From: Limnomonas spitsbergensis
Lineage: Eukaryota > Chlorophyta > Chlorophyceae > Chlamydomonadales
Direction: 5' to 3'
DNA: 64,000 bases
NCBI GenBank assembly: GCA_037349105.1
Contig: JAYJMM010000112.1
Location: 4,982,501 to 5,046,500 of the forward strand
Part shown: positions 11,903 through 22,600 of the stretch, piece by piece
Layout: each line of letters opens with the position of its first letter
Position numbering within the stretch: position 1 is the stretch's first letter
Position numbers and translations under genes: made by a program
Notes under the pieces: generated by a model
The model's database searches: none
What the model was told of the DNA's origin: nothing
Seen by the model: the letters and a program-made list of their open reading frames with translations, nothing else

Positions 11903-14900
11903 TCATTCGTCCTCATCGAAATTCTCGTCTTCGCTATCGTTCACATGCTCAAGCCCAACAGCTGCTAGTCCGTCAGTCGTGGGCCCTGGCATGCTGCTCA
12001 TCATGGTCATGTCGGTCTGCTGGGTCAGGTTTGCAGTGCCTGCCTTGGCCTGCAACAGAAGATATACCATGCATGAGTCAGGGGTTTTGTATGCAGCAAC
12101 ACAGGAATTGGCCTGCAACAGCAAGATATGCCATGCATGAGTCAGGGATTTTGCATGCAACAACGCAGGAATTTGCCTGCAACAGCAAGGGACACCAAGC
12201 ATGAGTCAGGGTTTTTGCATGTAACAACACAGGAATTGACCTGCAACAGCAAGAGACGCCATGCATGAGTCAGGGTTTTGCATGCTGCAACACAGGGTTT
12301 TGCATGCAAGAGCAAGGGACACCATGCAACAGTCCTTGGGAGATTTAGGGGGGGGGTCAAGTGCCTGCTACGTGCTGCCCGCGTTGCATGCAAGAACACC
12401 ATGCATGAGTCAGGGTTTTGCATGCAGCAACACGGGGTTTTGCATGGGATAGCAAAAGCCGCTATGCAACAGTCATTGGGAGATTTGGGGGTGGGGTCAG
12501 TGCCTGCTTTCTTCCGCAGCAACAACTTACAAAGGGGCAGATTGGCAGAAAAAGAGCACGGAATAACCCATTCGGAGGCCATGCAAGCATGCAACAAAGG
12601 ACTCACTGCACTAGTCATTGGGCAGCGCCCTCCTTGGCCAGAAGCATGGGACAGTGGAAAATGTCCCATACCTCAGCGTCAGCCAGCTTCTTACCCCCCC
12701 CTCAATTTCTGCCCATTGCTGTGGCAGCATCACACCCCTCCCTCTGTCTCAGCCAGCTCCTAGGCCAGCTGATCACCCCGCAGCTTTTGGTTGTGGAGCG
12801 CATTGCAATTCTCACCCCCCTTGATTCACGAGGGGACACCATGTCCCGTCATCCCACACCTTGATATCTGTCCAACAGCCCAACCCGAGCCCACATCAAG
12901 AGGCATCTACATTCCCCACCTCAATCTCAGCCAGCTCCTTGGCCAGCTGCTCTTCTCGTAGCTTTTGGTTCTGAAGCGCGATGCGGTCCTCCTCCTCTTT
13001 CAGCTTCAAGTTCCGCTCCTCCTCCTCCTTCTTCAGCCGATCCTTCTCCAACAGCTTCTTCCTCTCCTCCTGCACAGGCAGACAGATAGCGACTCTCGGA
13101 ACAAACGAACTTGATAAAAAGCAGCAAATCATGCATAGCGTACCTCAAACGGCGGATGGGCAATGCCTGAGAAAACAATGCGCCACCATACGTGTAAACG
13201 TTTCTTATCTTCCTGGGCAAGCAGCAATGTCCAGGACAAGATCTTCTTGGATCAGATCCTGCTAGATCTTCTCGGATCAGATATTGCTAGATCCTCTCAA
13301 ATCAGATCTTGCTAGATCCTCTCAAATCAGATCTTGCTAGATCCTCTCAAATCAGATCTTGCTAGATCCTCTCAAATCAGATCTTCTCCACCTGCCCGCT
13401 TACCATCTCTGCCTCCTTCTTCAGCTCCTCCTCCTGCATGCATCAAGACGGGCAAGAGGTCAGGAGGGGGGTACAGGTTCCTGGTGAGGGTTCAGGAGCT
13501 CGTCCTCCTATGTACATCAAGGCAGGCCCGAGATCAGGAAGGGAATAGGGCATACAGAAATAAAGGCAGGCCAGACATCAGACTGTGGGGCCAAATCAGG
13601 AGAAGGGATAGGGTATGCAATAATAAAGGCAGGCCAGGCATCAGGCTGTGGGCCAGAGATCAGGAGAAGGACGGATTGAAGGCAGGCCAAGGGACAAGCT
13701 GTGGGGCAGAGCCAAGGCAGGCAACGGATCAGGCAGTGGGTACCTTCAATCACAACAACCTTATCGAATTTCTGATCCGGTTTATCTCGAGCAATTCCTC
13801 TGGAAATGGAACACCTAGCCTTGGCTGACAGATTCTCGGTGCCTCTCCATCCATGCCTCACCCGATGTTGCTTCTGCTCTGCTATCGACTGGAAGCTCTT
13901 CCACACGTCATCCCCGCCCTCAGGCTGGGCATCCGATGGTCCTACTTCTTGCTGGTCTGCTGTCAAGGAGTCCCAGTTCGCAGAGTTAATGTTCACATCC
14001 TGCAGGCACGCAAGGGCACAGGGGCGCATGGGCAAGGGGTGCAGGGGCACATGGGCAAGGGGCGCATGGGCAAGGGCACAGGGGTGCATGAGCAAGGGAA
14101 GGAAGGGACAGAAGTGCACATGGGAAGTTCAGCGCAAGGGCATGCGCGCATGGGTTCAGAATTAATGCTCACACTCTGCTGGGGCACACGGGTACAATTT
14201 TGCATAAATATACGTGCAGCTCATGGGCTTGGGAGTAAATAATTGAATGGACATGGAGGCACATGGCCGCAAGGGCGGAGTGGCGCATGGGCATGAGAGT
14301 GTATGCGCAAAGGGGCGCATGGGCACGGGTGCCAATGCTTGTATGTGCACATGGGCAGGTACGCGCAAGCGCTTGGGCGCATGGGCCAGTGCCTTAGCAT
14401 GGTCTCGTGTATGGGTACATGGGTCGCTGCATGGCAGCATGGGCCCATGGGTGCATGGGCTGTTGCGTGGGCTCAGGTAAATGTCAAGGTGGTGGCACTG
14501 AATATTGCATATGAATGTGGTTCGGAATGTGGTTCTGCCAAAGTCCTTTATCAGGGGGGGGTAGATGCTACCCCGGGATCCTCGTCAGCGGCCAATCCCC
14601 TGGTCCCACCTTTCGAGCCGCAGCCTTGTCCTTAACAAACACCGACTGCTCCTTGGGATTAGTGGCCGACTCGTCCACCACGTTCGGCCGATCTCTGACA
14701 AACGCAGTCCCAGCTGCAAAGGGTCAAGGAATCAGGATTTAGCTCCATAGGACACGTCCACTAAGTGATGCCAATTTCTAACGAACACACTCCCGGTTGC
14801 AGTCCAAATGATGCAAGCAATGAAACAAGTTGCTGGTCAGTTTAGGAACCATCGTATTTACAAGCATCATCCACATTGAACGTAATCATGAATCTCAAAA

Positions 14901-17900
14901 CTACCAACCCCTCGAGCCTGAATCCTAGAAGCGTTAACATTTAAAGTCTTGAACCTAGAAGGCTCAACCCTACATCCTTCATCCTATCAAGAATCACCGA
15001 CTGTGGATCGACATGCAGATGTGCCACTTCTTTGAAACCTGCAAGCCTAAACCCTAAAAGGCTAAACTCCTTAAAAGGCTTTGCTCTAATATATCTACAA
15101 CCCTCATATGACCTTTACGAGGATCCTCCATCATGGATCCTCATGCTTCAACCCTTGAACCCTAAAATCCTGAACCCTGTAAGCTGAACCCTAAACCTTA
15201 CAATGCCTACTGTAACCCTTCAACCTTACCTTTACGAGGGTCATCCATCGTTGAGCCCTTGATGTCATCTCCTCCGGAGTCCGAATCCGATCCGGCCCCT
15301 GCGCAGAAGGAGGCGGTAGAAAATGCTTGACTTCCCGTACAAATTATTTAGAAAAACAAATTTGAATTCTGTCTCTGAATCCGATCCAGCACAAGCAAAC
15401 AAGAGGCGTCAATGCATTGAAAGAAACAAAGGGGGTAACTTCTCCCTCTGGACATCCCCACACCTTAAAGCAAAAATGAATTCTAAGAATTTTCAAGTCC
15501 CAATCCGATCCAGCCCCGCTTTGCAGGGGAGGCTAATGAAAATATGCAAATTACAAATTCCATGCAATTCATAATGTAGATGTGCTTTGCTGAACCTCAT
15601 AATTCACTTTGTTAACGAGTCAGGGACACCTACAATAGGGTATTGGTAAAGAATCGTCAGTGCCTGTTTCCAGTCCAAAAGTTTAGAGTTTCGGTCAAAA
15701 ATATGTCATGAGGGCAGCATTAATTCATACCCGAGGGATAGCAATTCAAACCTATGGTGGTCCGAATCCGATCCAGGAGGAGATTAACAGGAAGAACATG
15801 ATGTATTGATGTAGATTACAATTCCTTGAGTAATTAAACAGACTTGATTAAGTTGTTTTTTATTTTTGTAGACAGTGTCGGGTTCTGCCTTGTGTGCTTG
15901 TTTGGGGGGGGGTCTGGGCTGTCTTCCATTACTCTTTGTCTGAATCCTTCTTCTTCTGGTGCTTGGCGCGGATCTGCTTGGCTTTGGGTGGTTGCGTTAA
16001 ATTTGTAACAACGACAACTGTGAGGAGGATGTCTCCTGAATCCTAAACCCACAGTGCTGCCCCAAGCCTTCGACTAGGACGAGCCCCACGCCTATGCCCC
16101 TGCTCATGCCCATGGCTCATGCAGTCATGCCATTGCCCATGCACAAACATAGGAAAGTCAAACCATGGGTTGACTGAGTAAAACGGCGCTGCCGTCTGAA
16201 GTATTTGTGTACAGAAGGAACAGACTTAGTGAACGCACGCTGATCATGACCTCGGGCTACATTTGAGCATACCTGGATCATTGAGCTCAGACCCTGAACC
16301 CCTTGTCAGAAACTCCAGACCCGTACCTGATGACTGCACGCTGGTGGTGACCTCCGGTTTCGGAGCAACAGCTGGCCGGCGCTCGGCAGCGGCCGGCGGC
16401 GCGGGCGCCGCAGCGGGCCTAGGCACCTGGGCAGGCCTACTCTGCGCGGCGGCCGGGGCAGCTGGCGCTGCGTGACTGGGTCTCACGGCCGGGCGAGTGA
16501 CGAGATCGTTCAGGCGCCACAATGTCTCAGCCCTGAGCTGGTCCAGCTCAAGCTCCACCTCGCCTGCATGGAGCACGTGAATGGAGGTCGCGGTCTGGTG
16601 CATAGCGTCCTTGCATGGGGCACGATGCATTGGGGTCATGCACTGGCGCATGGCAAACACACATGGGACGCGATGCATGGTGTTATGAACAGGTGCATGA
16701 CACAAGCACATGGGGCGTGCACAGGGAGAGCAGTGTGCGGGGGTGCCCATGGGGAGTAGTGCGTAGGCGTCATGGGCTGGCGCATGGCACACGCGCATGG
16801 AGCGAAGGGCTGGTGCATGGCGAAAGCGAATGGGGCGCTCTGTATGAGTGCATGATGTTAGTAGGCTGGAAAATTGCACCCACGCAAATGGCTTGGTACA
16901 AGGGGGGCTATGGGCTGGCGGCATGGCAAACACACGAAAGGCGGTAGCATGGGGTGCATGACCTGGCTCCTGGCGCACCTACATGGGGGTTGTTGGGCTG
17001 GCACAAGGCACATGCGCATGGGGGTAACTCATGTCCATTCCTACACTACGGGATGCCCATGATCCTCTTCTTCTGATTCCCCGCTGGGCTTGACCCCAAG
17101 AGTGCTTTGCATGACCCCTGCTTTATCCAGCCACATGAAGATTGCGGCAGCCAGTGAGTGCCTGAAGAGCTCTGCCACAATTTCCATCACCCACGCATGG
17201 GCATGATCCATGTAGCATGGGCCTGATATAAGTCACATGTGGCAGCCAGTACCTGAAGAGCTGGCACGCGGGTCCTCCGCCACGATCTCCATCACCCCCC
17301 GCAGCTGCTCCTGTGACAGCCGGCTCAGCTGCATGCTAAGCTTCCGTTTCTCCACAAAAGTCATCTCCCGCCCGGGTCCAGGCGGCTGCCCGGTGGCCGG
17401 CACGTTCTGGACCGCCTTGGCGAGCTGGCTGATCAACGTGGTCAGTCTCTCTAGCAGCGGCGCCCCCTGCACAAATACCGGCAGTGCCAGCGCTTGTTTG
17501 GCGGTGCCTCGGCGACAATTCATTGTTTATTTGAAGGTGCCTCAGCTACAATTCAGCCAAAACCCAACCGACGGCCTCCATGGCTTTGCCGCAAGTCCTG
17601 CTGCTTGGGCCACTGGCGGGATGTCTGTCAAGGTTTGGTCCCAATCAGCCCAGTGGTGGCCGCCCGGTGGACCCCAAAGGGATCCTGGCGTGCAGTAAAA
17701 TAAAAACACAGACAGGGGTAAACGCATCCGCATCGGCTGGCTGTTTTAAAAGCATCGACATGGGCTGGCTTTAAAAGGCATTGGCTCTGAATGGCTGTGT
17801 AAGGCGCATTGGCCATGGTTGGCTATTCAAAAAAACTGGCAATAGCTGGCTGTGCAAACAAAAACATGTAAGATGTAATCCCCTCAGTAGCGCATGCTCG

Positions 17901-19025
17901 GTGCTTGCATGTGAGCCAAAGATTTTCAGTAGTACATGCATGCATGTGAGCAGTACCAACATTCAGTAGCGCATGCATGCATGTGAGCCATACAATCCCT
18001 CTCACCCCCGGGTTCAGTTCATTCTGCAGATTCTTCCACATCTCTTCAATGCTCGAGTCGCGCCACGCCCGATTCCATATGCCTCTGAAGCAGCAGGGGG
18101 CGGCGTGAGTCAGCATGGAGCAGCATGGGGTAGCATGGGGCGGCGGGGGCATCATGGAGCAGCTGGGGTAGCATGGGGCGGTGTGTGGCAGCAAGGAGCA
18201 GCATGAGGTAGTATAGGGCGGCCTGAGACAGCATGGAGCAGCATGGGGTAGCATGGGGCGGCATGAGGCAGCATGGAGCTGCATGGGTCTGCGTGAGGCA
18301 GCATGGAGCAGCATGGTGTAGCATGAGGCGGTGTGTCGCCGTATGGGGCAATATGGAGCTGCATGGGGTAGCATCGAACAGTGTGGGGGGAAGAGCTCAT
18401 AGACATTGCATGAGAGTGCATACACGGGGCAAGGGGAGAGCCTGTCATGTGATATGTTTAGTAGGAAGTAGTGCCGAAATGTGGGACATGGCATGCACAG
18501 TCACCTGCACTGCTCTCCATCGTTCATTGCTGGTGTCCCCGCCTGGTTGTATTTTGCACAGTTCTCCCATATCAGGGACACATCGTCTCTGAACTCGAGA
18601 GGAGTGCGGTATTTCTTTGCCTTGATGTTGGCCTTGACCGTGCTCAGGTCCATTGGACGCTGCACGAAGGTCAGGTAGTTGGTAATCTTGTTTACGTCCA
18701 CGGGCAACTTGAACCACTGCGCGTGCTTGCTGCTGAGCAGCTTCTTGTTGATGATGTTCTCGCAGAGTTTGAAAATGGACTCGAGGCGCCTCTCCTGATC
18801 TTCGGATCTCGGCCGTTTGGTGGTGGTGGTGTCGACATCGGGGGTAGTGGCAGGGGGCAGAGGCCGCTTGACGCTAGCAGACCTGGCGGCTACTCCCAGG
18901 CCTCCTGCTGCTGCCGCTCCGTAAGTTTCTTTCCAAATGCTTGGAATGATGTTCTCTAGCTCTAGTTTTCTGGGTCCGATGGTCGAGTCAAACTCTTGCA
19001 ACAAGGCCCGCTTGTGGCCTTCCAT
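11903..19025 (-). CDS. BET/GTE-type bromodomain protein with NET domain and BRD4-like C-terminal coiled region
   Basis: Ten exons (minus): 19025-18505, 18084-18006, 17466-17253, 16563-16273, 15298-15230, 14713-14610, 13999-13862, 13433-13404, 13069-12920, 12049-11903. They sum to 1743 bases, 580 residues, with every join in phase; stop TGA at 11905-11903. Exon 1 carries the bromodomain: WFKLPVD (ZA loop), RPMDLSTVKANIK, FRDDVSLIWENC and KYN, whose Asn binds acetyl-lysine. Exon 3 is a NET domain (MTFVEKRKLSMQLSRLSQEQ). Exon 4 is Pro/Ala-rich; exon 5 is a Ser/Asp patch (GSDSDSGGDD). Exons 7-9 match the BRD4-type tail: NWDSL, then DVWKSFQSIAEQKQHR, then a long Glu/Lys helix. Exon 8 is a 30-base microexon (EEELKKEAEM). 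The tail is acidic (NDSEDENFDEDE). The likely role is reading acetylated histones to promote transcription. It is divergent from BRAP2, 626 bases apart. Confidence 0.93.
12052..12475. repeat. Echo array of BET exon 10 acceptor
   Basis: The acceptor flank TTGGCCTGCAACAGAAGATA with the adjoining CCATGCATGAGTCAGG recurs at about 55-65-base steps (12108, 12172, 12236) and in longer diverged units (12290-12475) that also carry GGGTTTTGCATGC. These lie upstream of the exon in the gene's direction. Confidence 0.85.
12672..12820 (-). pseudogene. Degraded pseudoexon copies of BET exon 9 end
   Basis: 12747-12818 matches 12923-12995 of exon 9: TCTCAGCCAGCTCCTAGGCC, AGCTTTTGGTTGTGGAGCGC. A second shorter copy (CAGCGTCAGCCAGCTTCTTA) lies at 12678. 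Both are downstream of exon 9 in the gene's direction. Confidence 0.82.
13240..13388. repeat. 25-bp minisatellite in BET intron 8
   Basis: Units of TAGATCCTCTCAAATCAGAT plus CTTGC, about six copies, ending beside the exon 8 donor at 13404. Confidence 0.88.
13435..13740. repeat. Roughly 60-bp degenerate repeat in BET intron 7
   Basis: GGCAGGCCAGACATCAGACTG-like words with GAGATCAGGA and AAGGGATAGGGTATGCAA recur about five times. No exon is seen. Confidence 0.65.
14003..14475. repeat. GGGCGCATGGGCA repeats in BET intron 6
   Basis: Two stretches (14003-14155 and 14250-14475) of short, variable CATGGGCAAGGGGCG-type units. Derived frames are Cys/Pro/His-rich and not credible proteins. Confidence 0.75.
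14930..15215. repeat. Telomere-like AACCCTAAA words and echoes of BET exon 5 donor
   Basis: The real donor edge (CCTTTACGAGGGTCATCCAT at about 15228) has a copy ACCTTTACGAGGATCCTCCA near 15113 and a weaker one near 15000. Scattered AACCCTAAACC and GAACCCTAAA words fill the space. Confidence 0.65.
15375..15782. repeat. Echoes of BET exon 5 acceptor edge
   Basis: The exon start region GTCCGAATCCGATCCGGCCC (15280-15299) recurs as CTGAATCCGATCCAGCACAA (about 15377), CCAATCCGATCCAGCCCCGC (about 15500, followed by TTTGCAGG) and GTCCGAATCCGATCCAGGAG (about 15761), all upstream in the gene's direction. Confidence 0.82.
16585..17045. repeat. GCGCATGGC repeats in BET intron 3
   Basis: Variable units of about 35-45 bases with TGGCGCATGGCAAACACACA and ATGGGGCG words. 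No exon is seen. Confidence 0.75.
17545..17705 (-). repeat. Family B dispersed repeat
   Basis: In reverse orientation: CTCAGCTACAATTCAGCC at one end, GCTGCTTGGGCCACTGGCGG, TTTGGTCCCAATCAGCCCAG and TGGTGGCCGCCCGGTGG. It lies in BET intron 2 next to the NET exon. Confidence 0.72.
17880..18000. repeat. Echoes of BET exon 2 donor
   Basis: CAGTAGCGCATGCATGCATG plus TGAGCC recurs three times (about 17886, 17928, 17969) immediately downstream of the exon 2 donor. Confidence 0.7.
18095..18375. repeat. GCAGCATGGGGTAGCATGGGG minisatellite in BET intron 1
   Basis: Short units of 10-13 bases (GGAGCAGCATGG, GGTAGCATGG, GGCGGCATGA) arranged in roughly 45-base higher-order blocks beside the exon 2 acceptor. 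Confidence 0.82.
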
Positions 19026-19651
19026 CGCGTATTTTCAACGCTAGAGAGATGGGTTTAAAAACCGGGGAGGAGGTGCTGGACGAAATAACTGCTACAGGTC
19101 TACAAAATGTCTGCTCTGGAATGACCGCCAAAAATCAAATGTTTTCGGCCGTCAATGGTGGAAGGTCATGTTTTCGAATTTTCACGATGACTCGCCGTGT
19201 GGCAGGCAATATGGGAGGGCACCTTAGAAATACCGGCAATAATATGGGCTTCAACCAGGAGCATACGTCATGCAAGGGCCCGAGGTCAAGTTCTGCCGGT
19301 CAGATCCCCTCTCACAGGCCGGAGGGATGATCCCGGTCATTGGGGGGTCTCTGGCAGGCCCACCTGGCAGGCCCCTGAAATCGCCCCTCTGTTGTCTCTT
19401 TCACAACAGACAGTCGAAACACACATCGTTATAATCTCTGTTAGCCCTAGCACACGTAACTATGCATTTGAACTTAGCTGGCTTCGCCTCCAGAGGCGCA
19501 CAGCCGCGCGGCTCAGTGGCGCCCCGAGGCATGAGCTGTTAGGAAATTTCAGTAGACAAACACCTCGCCCTCATCACTGATATGCCGATCGGCCTGAAGT
19601 TCGAATCGAAGGGGAGCCGCTAGGAAGCTGCAGCAGATCGGGGGGCCCGAC
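19026..19651. promoter_or_regulatory. Shared intergenic region between divergent BET and BRAP2 genes
   Basis: The two start codons face away from each other across 626 bases, so both promoters and 5' leaders must lie here unless further 5' exons exist. I see no clear TATA box. The stretch lacks the minisatellites of the neighbouring introns, which fits selective constraint or recent unique sequence. A bidirectional promoter is an inference from layout only. Confidence 0.5.
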
Positions 19652-22600
19652 ATGTCTTATGACCTGCGCATAGAGTCAAAGAGCGAGGACGACCTGGATG
19701 ACCTCGACGACGCCAGCGCGAGTATCCAGTTCACCGCAGGCAACCCTCGTGTCGAGCACATCACTGGCTTAGTGCACCTATACCGCAACGTCAGAAGTGC
19801 CGCTAAGGTAGAAAATATCGGCGTGACGGCCTGTACTCTGCCACTCTTGCGCAAGCACGCCGTGCCCCATGGAGGGCGCTGGCACACGCAGCATCCAGTT
19901 CACGGTGGAAAACCCTCGCTCCCAGCGTACCACCGTGATGCACCAAAACCGCCACGTCGACGAGGTAGAAATGCCATGGCAGACAACCTCTGCCAGAAGG
20001 CCTCTATGATGCCACGGCTGCAGCATTCATGGCATCCGTGGGCATGCCACCTCGAACGGGCGTAAGACCAGCATAAAACACATGTAACATGACTGTCGAT
20101 GTGCAGCCAGGGTAGAGAATACCTGCATGACGGCCATTGTTATGCCACTCATGCACAAACATGTCGCGCCCCGTGCGCACGCATGACCACGCCACTTCCA
20201 TGCGCATGCAGCATCCCTGGTGCACCTGTACCGCAACATCAGAGGTGCAGCCAAGGTATAGTACATCCGTCTGAAGGCTGCTGTGCATGCACCAGTACGT
20301 CACCTCCCATGCGCATGCAGCATCCACACTTGTGCTCCCCTTGTTGCGGCGTCAGAGATGGAGCCAAGGGAGGTGATATTTCTGCATGCAAGCCTCCACG
20401 ATGAGTCTGGTACAGCATCCATGCGCATGCGTGAGCACGCCACCTCCCATGCGCATGCAGCATCCATACTGCACCTAAACGGCAATCGTCAGACGTGTAG
20501 CCAATGTACAGCACCGCTCCATGAAGGCCTCTGCTAAGCAACTCATGCACAAGCAAAACACTTCTCATGCACATGCATGAGCACGTGTCCTCCCAATACT
20601 GCTCCATCGTTCAGCGTCATGCAGCCCCCTCTGCTTGACGACCTCCACCCTGCCATGTGCCAAGCACGCCATGTATCATGCGCATGCAGCATTAATGCGC
20701 ATGCTCAAGCATCGCATGGCCCATACCTACAAACCATAACCATGCATGCGCAAGCATGCCACCTCCCATGCGCATGTACTATCCGTGGCATCAGGGCTTC
20801 TAGACCACTCCGCCGTAGGCCGTGATGTAGCTGAGTAATAACTTATGTACGCTGAAGTATGTGGAGCCGCTTGAATCATCATGCACCCTTGTGCTCACCT
20901 GGTTGTGGCATCTGTAGGGTTTAGGGTTTTGATCTTCTGTAGGGGGGAAAGGTGCCAAGATCACACCTATGCTGGTGCACTAGATCACACTTGTGCTAGT
21001 GCACTAGAACATGCTTATGTTTGTGCACTAGATCACACTTATGTTAGTGCACTAGACCACATGTATGCTAGTGCACTAGATCACACGTATGCTAGTGCAC
21101 TAGATCACACGTATGCTAGTGCACTAGATCACACGTATGCTAGTGCACTAGATCACACGTATGCTAGTGCACTAGATCACACGTATGCTAGTGCACTAGA
21201 TCACATGTATGCTAGTGCACTAGATCACACGTATGCTAGTGCACTAGATCGCACGTATGCTAGTGCACTAGATCACATGTTTGCTAGTGCACTAGATCAC
21301 ATGTATGCTAGTGCACTAGATCACATGTATGCTAGTGCACTAGATCACATGTATGCTAGTGCACTAGATCACATGTATGCTAGTGCACTAGATCACATGT
21401 ATGCTAGTGCACTAGATCACATGTATGCTAGTGCACTAGATCACATGTATGCTAGTGCACTAGATCACATGTATGCTAGTGCACTAGATCACATGTATGC
21501 TAGTGCACTAGATCACATGTATGCTAGTGCACTAGATCACATGTATGCTAGTGCACTAGATCACATGTATGCTAGTGCACTAGATCACGTGTATGCTAGT
21601 GCACTAGATCACATGTATGCTAGTGCACTAGATCACACGTATGCTGGTGCACTAGATCACACGTATGCTAGTGCACTAGATCACACTTATGCTAGTGCAC
21701 TAGATCACACTTATGCTAGTGCACTAGATCACATGTATGCTAGTGCACTAGATCACATGTATGCTAGTGCACTAGATCACACGTATGCTAGTGCACTAGA
21801 TCACACGTATGCTAGTGTTCTATGCCCATGCTCATGCTCATCCACACTACAACCTAGGTCGCTCTCCTGTCCACACATACAAAAGCCCTTGCCAGAACAT
21901 CATGCAAACCAGGGCATACTAGCATATGAATCCATAGGAAAGCAAGACACCTCCCACGCTCATCTTTCTCTATCCTGCTGCATGCACGAGAATCCGGGCA
22001 CTACCGCTCCCGCGTCCTGGTCCCAGGCCGTCTCAAAAATGTAGGACTTGGCGCACCGCTCATATTCCTATGAATATTCCCATGAACTGCTGCATGCAGG
22101 GTGAGCTGCTGGGCACTGCATGCCATCCTGCTGCTGCCATTTCCCAGGCTTGATTTTCACCACCTCCTGTTTTATTTCCTCGTTGCTTGCATGAGGAGCT
22201 GTGGCACTGCATGCCACCCTGCCCTGCCTGATCAAGGGCATAGTGCACCTACCAGTCTTTCATTCCCTACTTTTCTCGCTGCACGCAGGAGGAGCAGGGC
22301 GCCACTGCTCCCGCATCATACGCCCAAGCCATCACTGATGGCTCGGAGGGCCTGGGGGACACGCTCTGTTGCCTGGCAATACCTGCGGATATGTCGGTGG
22401 CTGAGTAAGTGGAATATTGAGAGTTTGGTGTTCCCTAAACCCTCACCCCTGGACCCCTAAACCCTCACCCTTAATCCTAAACCCTAGCAATACCAGCGGA
22501 CATGTCTGTGGCTGAGTAAAAGTGGAATCATGTCCGCTTGTTGTTTTGTACCGCTTACTCTATTGCAGTAGATTCGAATCGCCCTTCGTCATCGTTAACG

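Noticed and set aside
13743..13862. An additional BET exon (GIARDKPDQKFDK) or read-through of exon 7
   Set aside because: Joining exon 7 (ending QKQHR) directly to the 30-base exon 8 keeps phase and gives a continuous charged helix like BRD4; the alternative needs a poor GTTGTT donor.
15951..16052. Alternative last exon of BET (ending KAKQIRAKHQKKKDSDKE)
   Set aside because: It has a plausible basic tail and stop, but the acceptor is weak and the downstream exons 5-10 form a fully phased, domain-consistent continuation. It may be a minor isoform.
20881..22044. 387-codon gene of YASALDHM repeats
   Set aside because: It is the 24-bp minisatellite read in its open frame, within BRAP2 intron 1 between two phase-matched exons.
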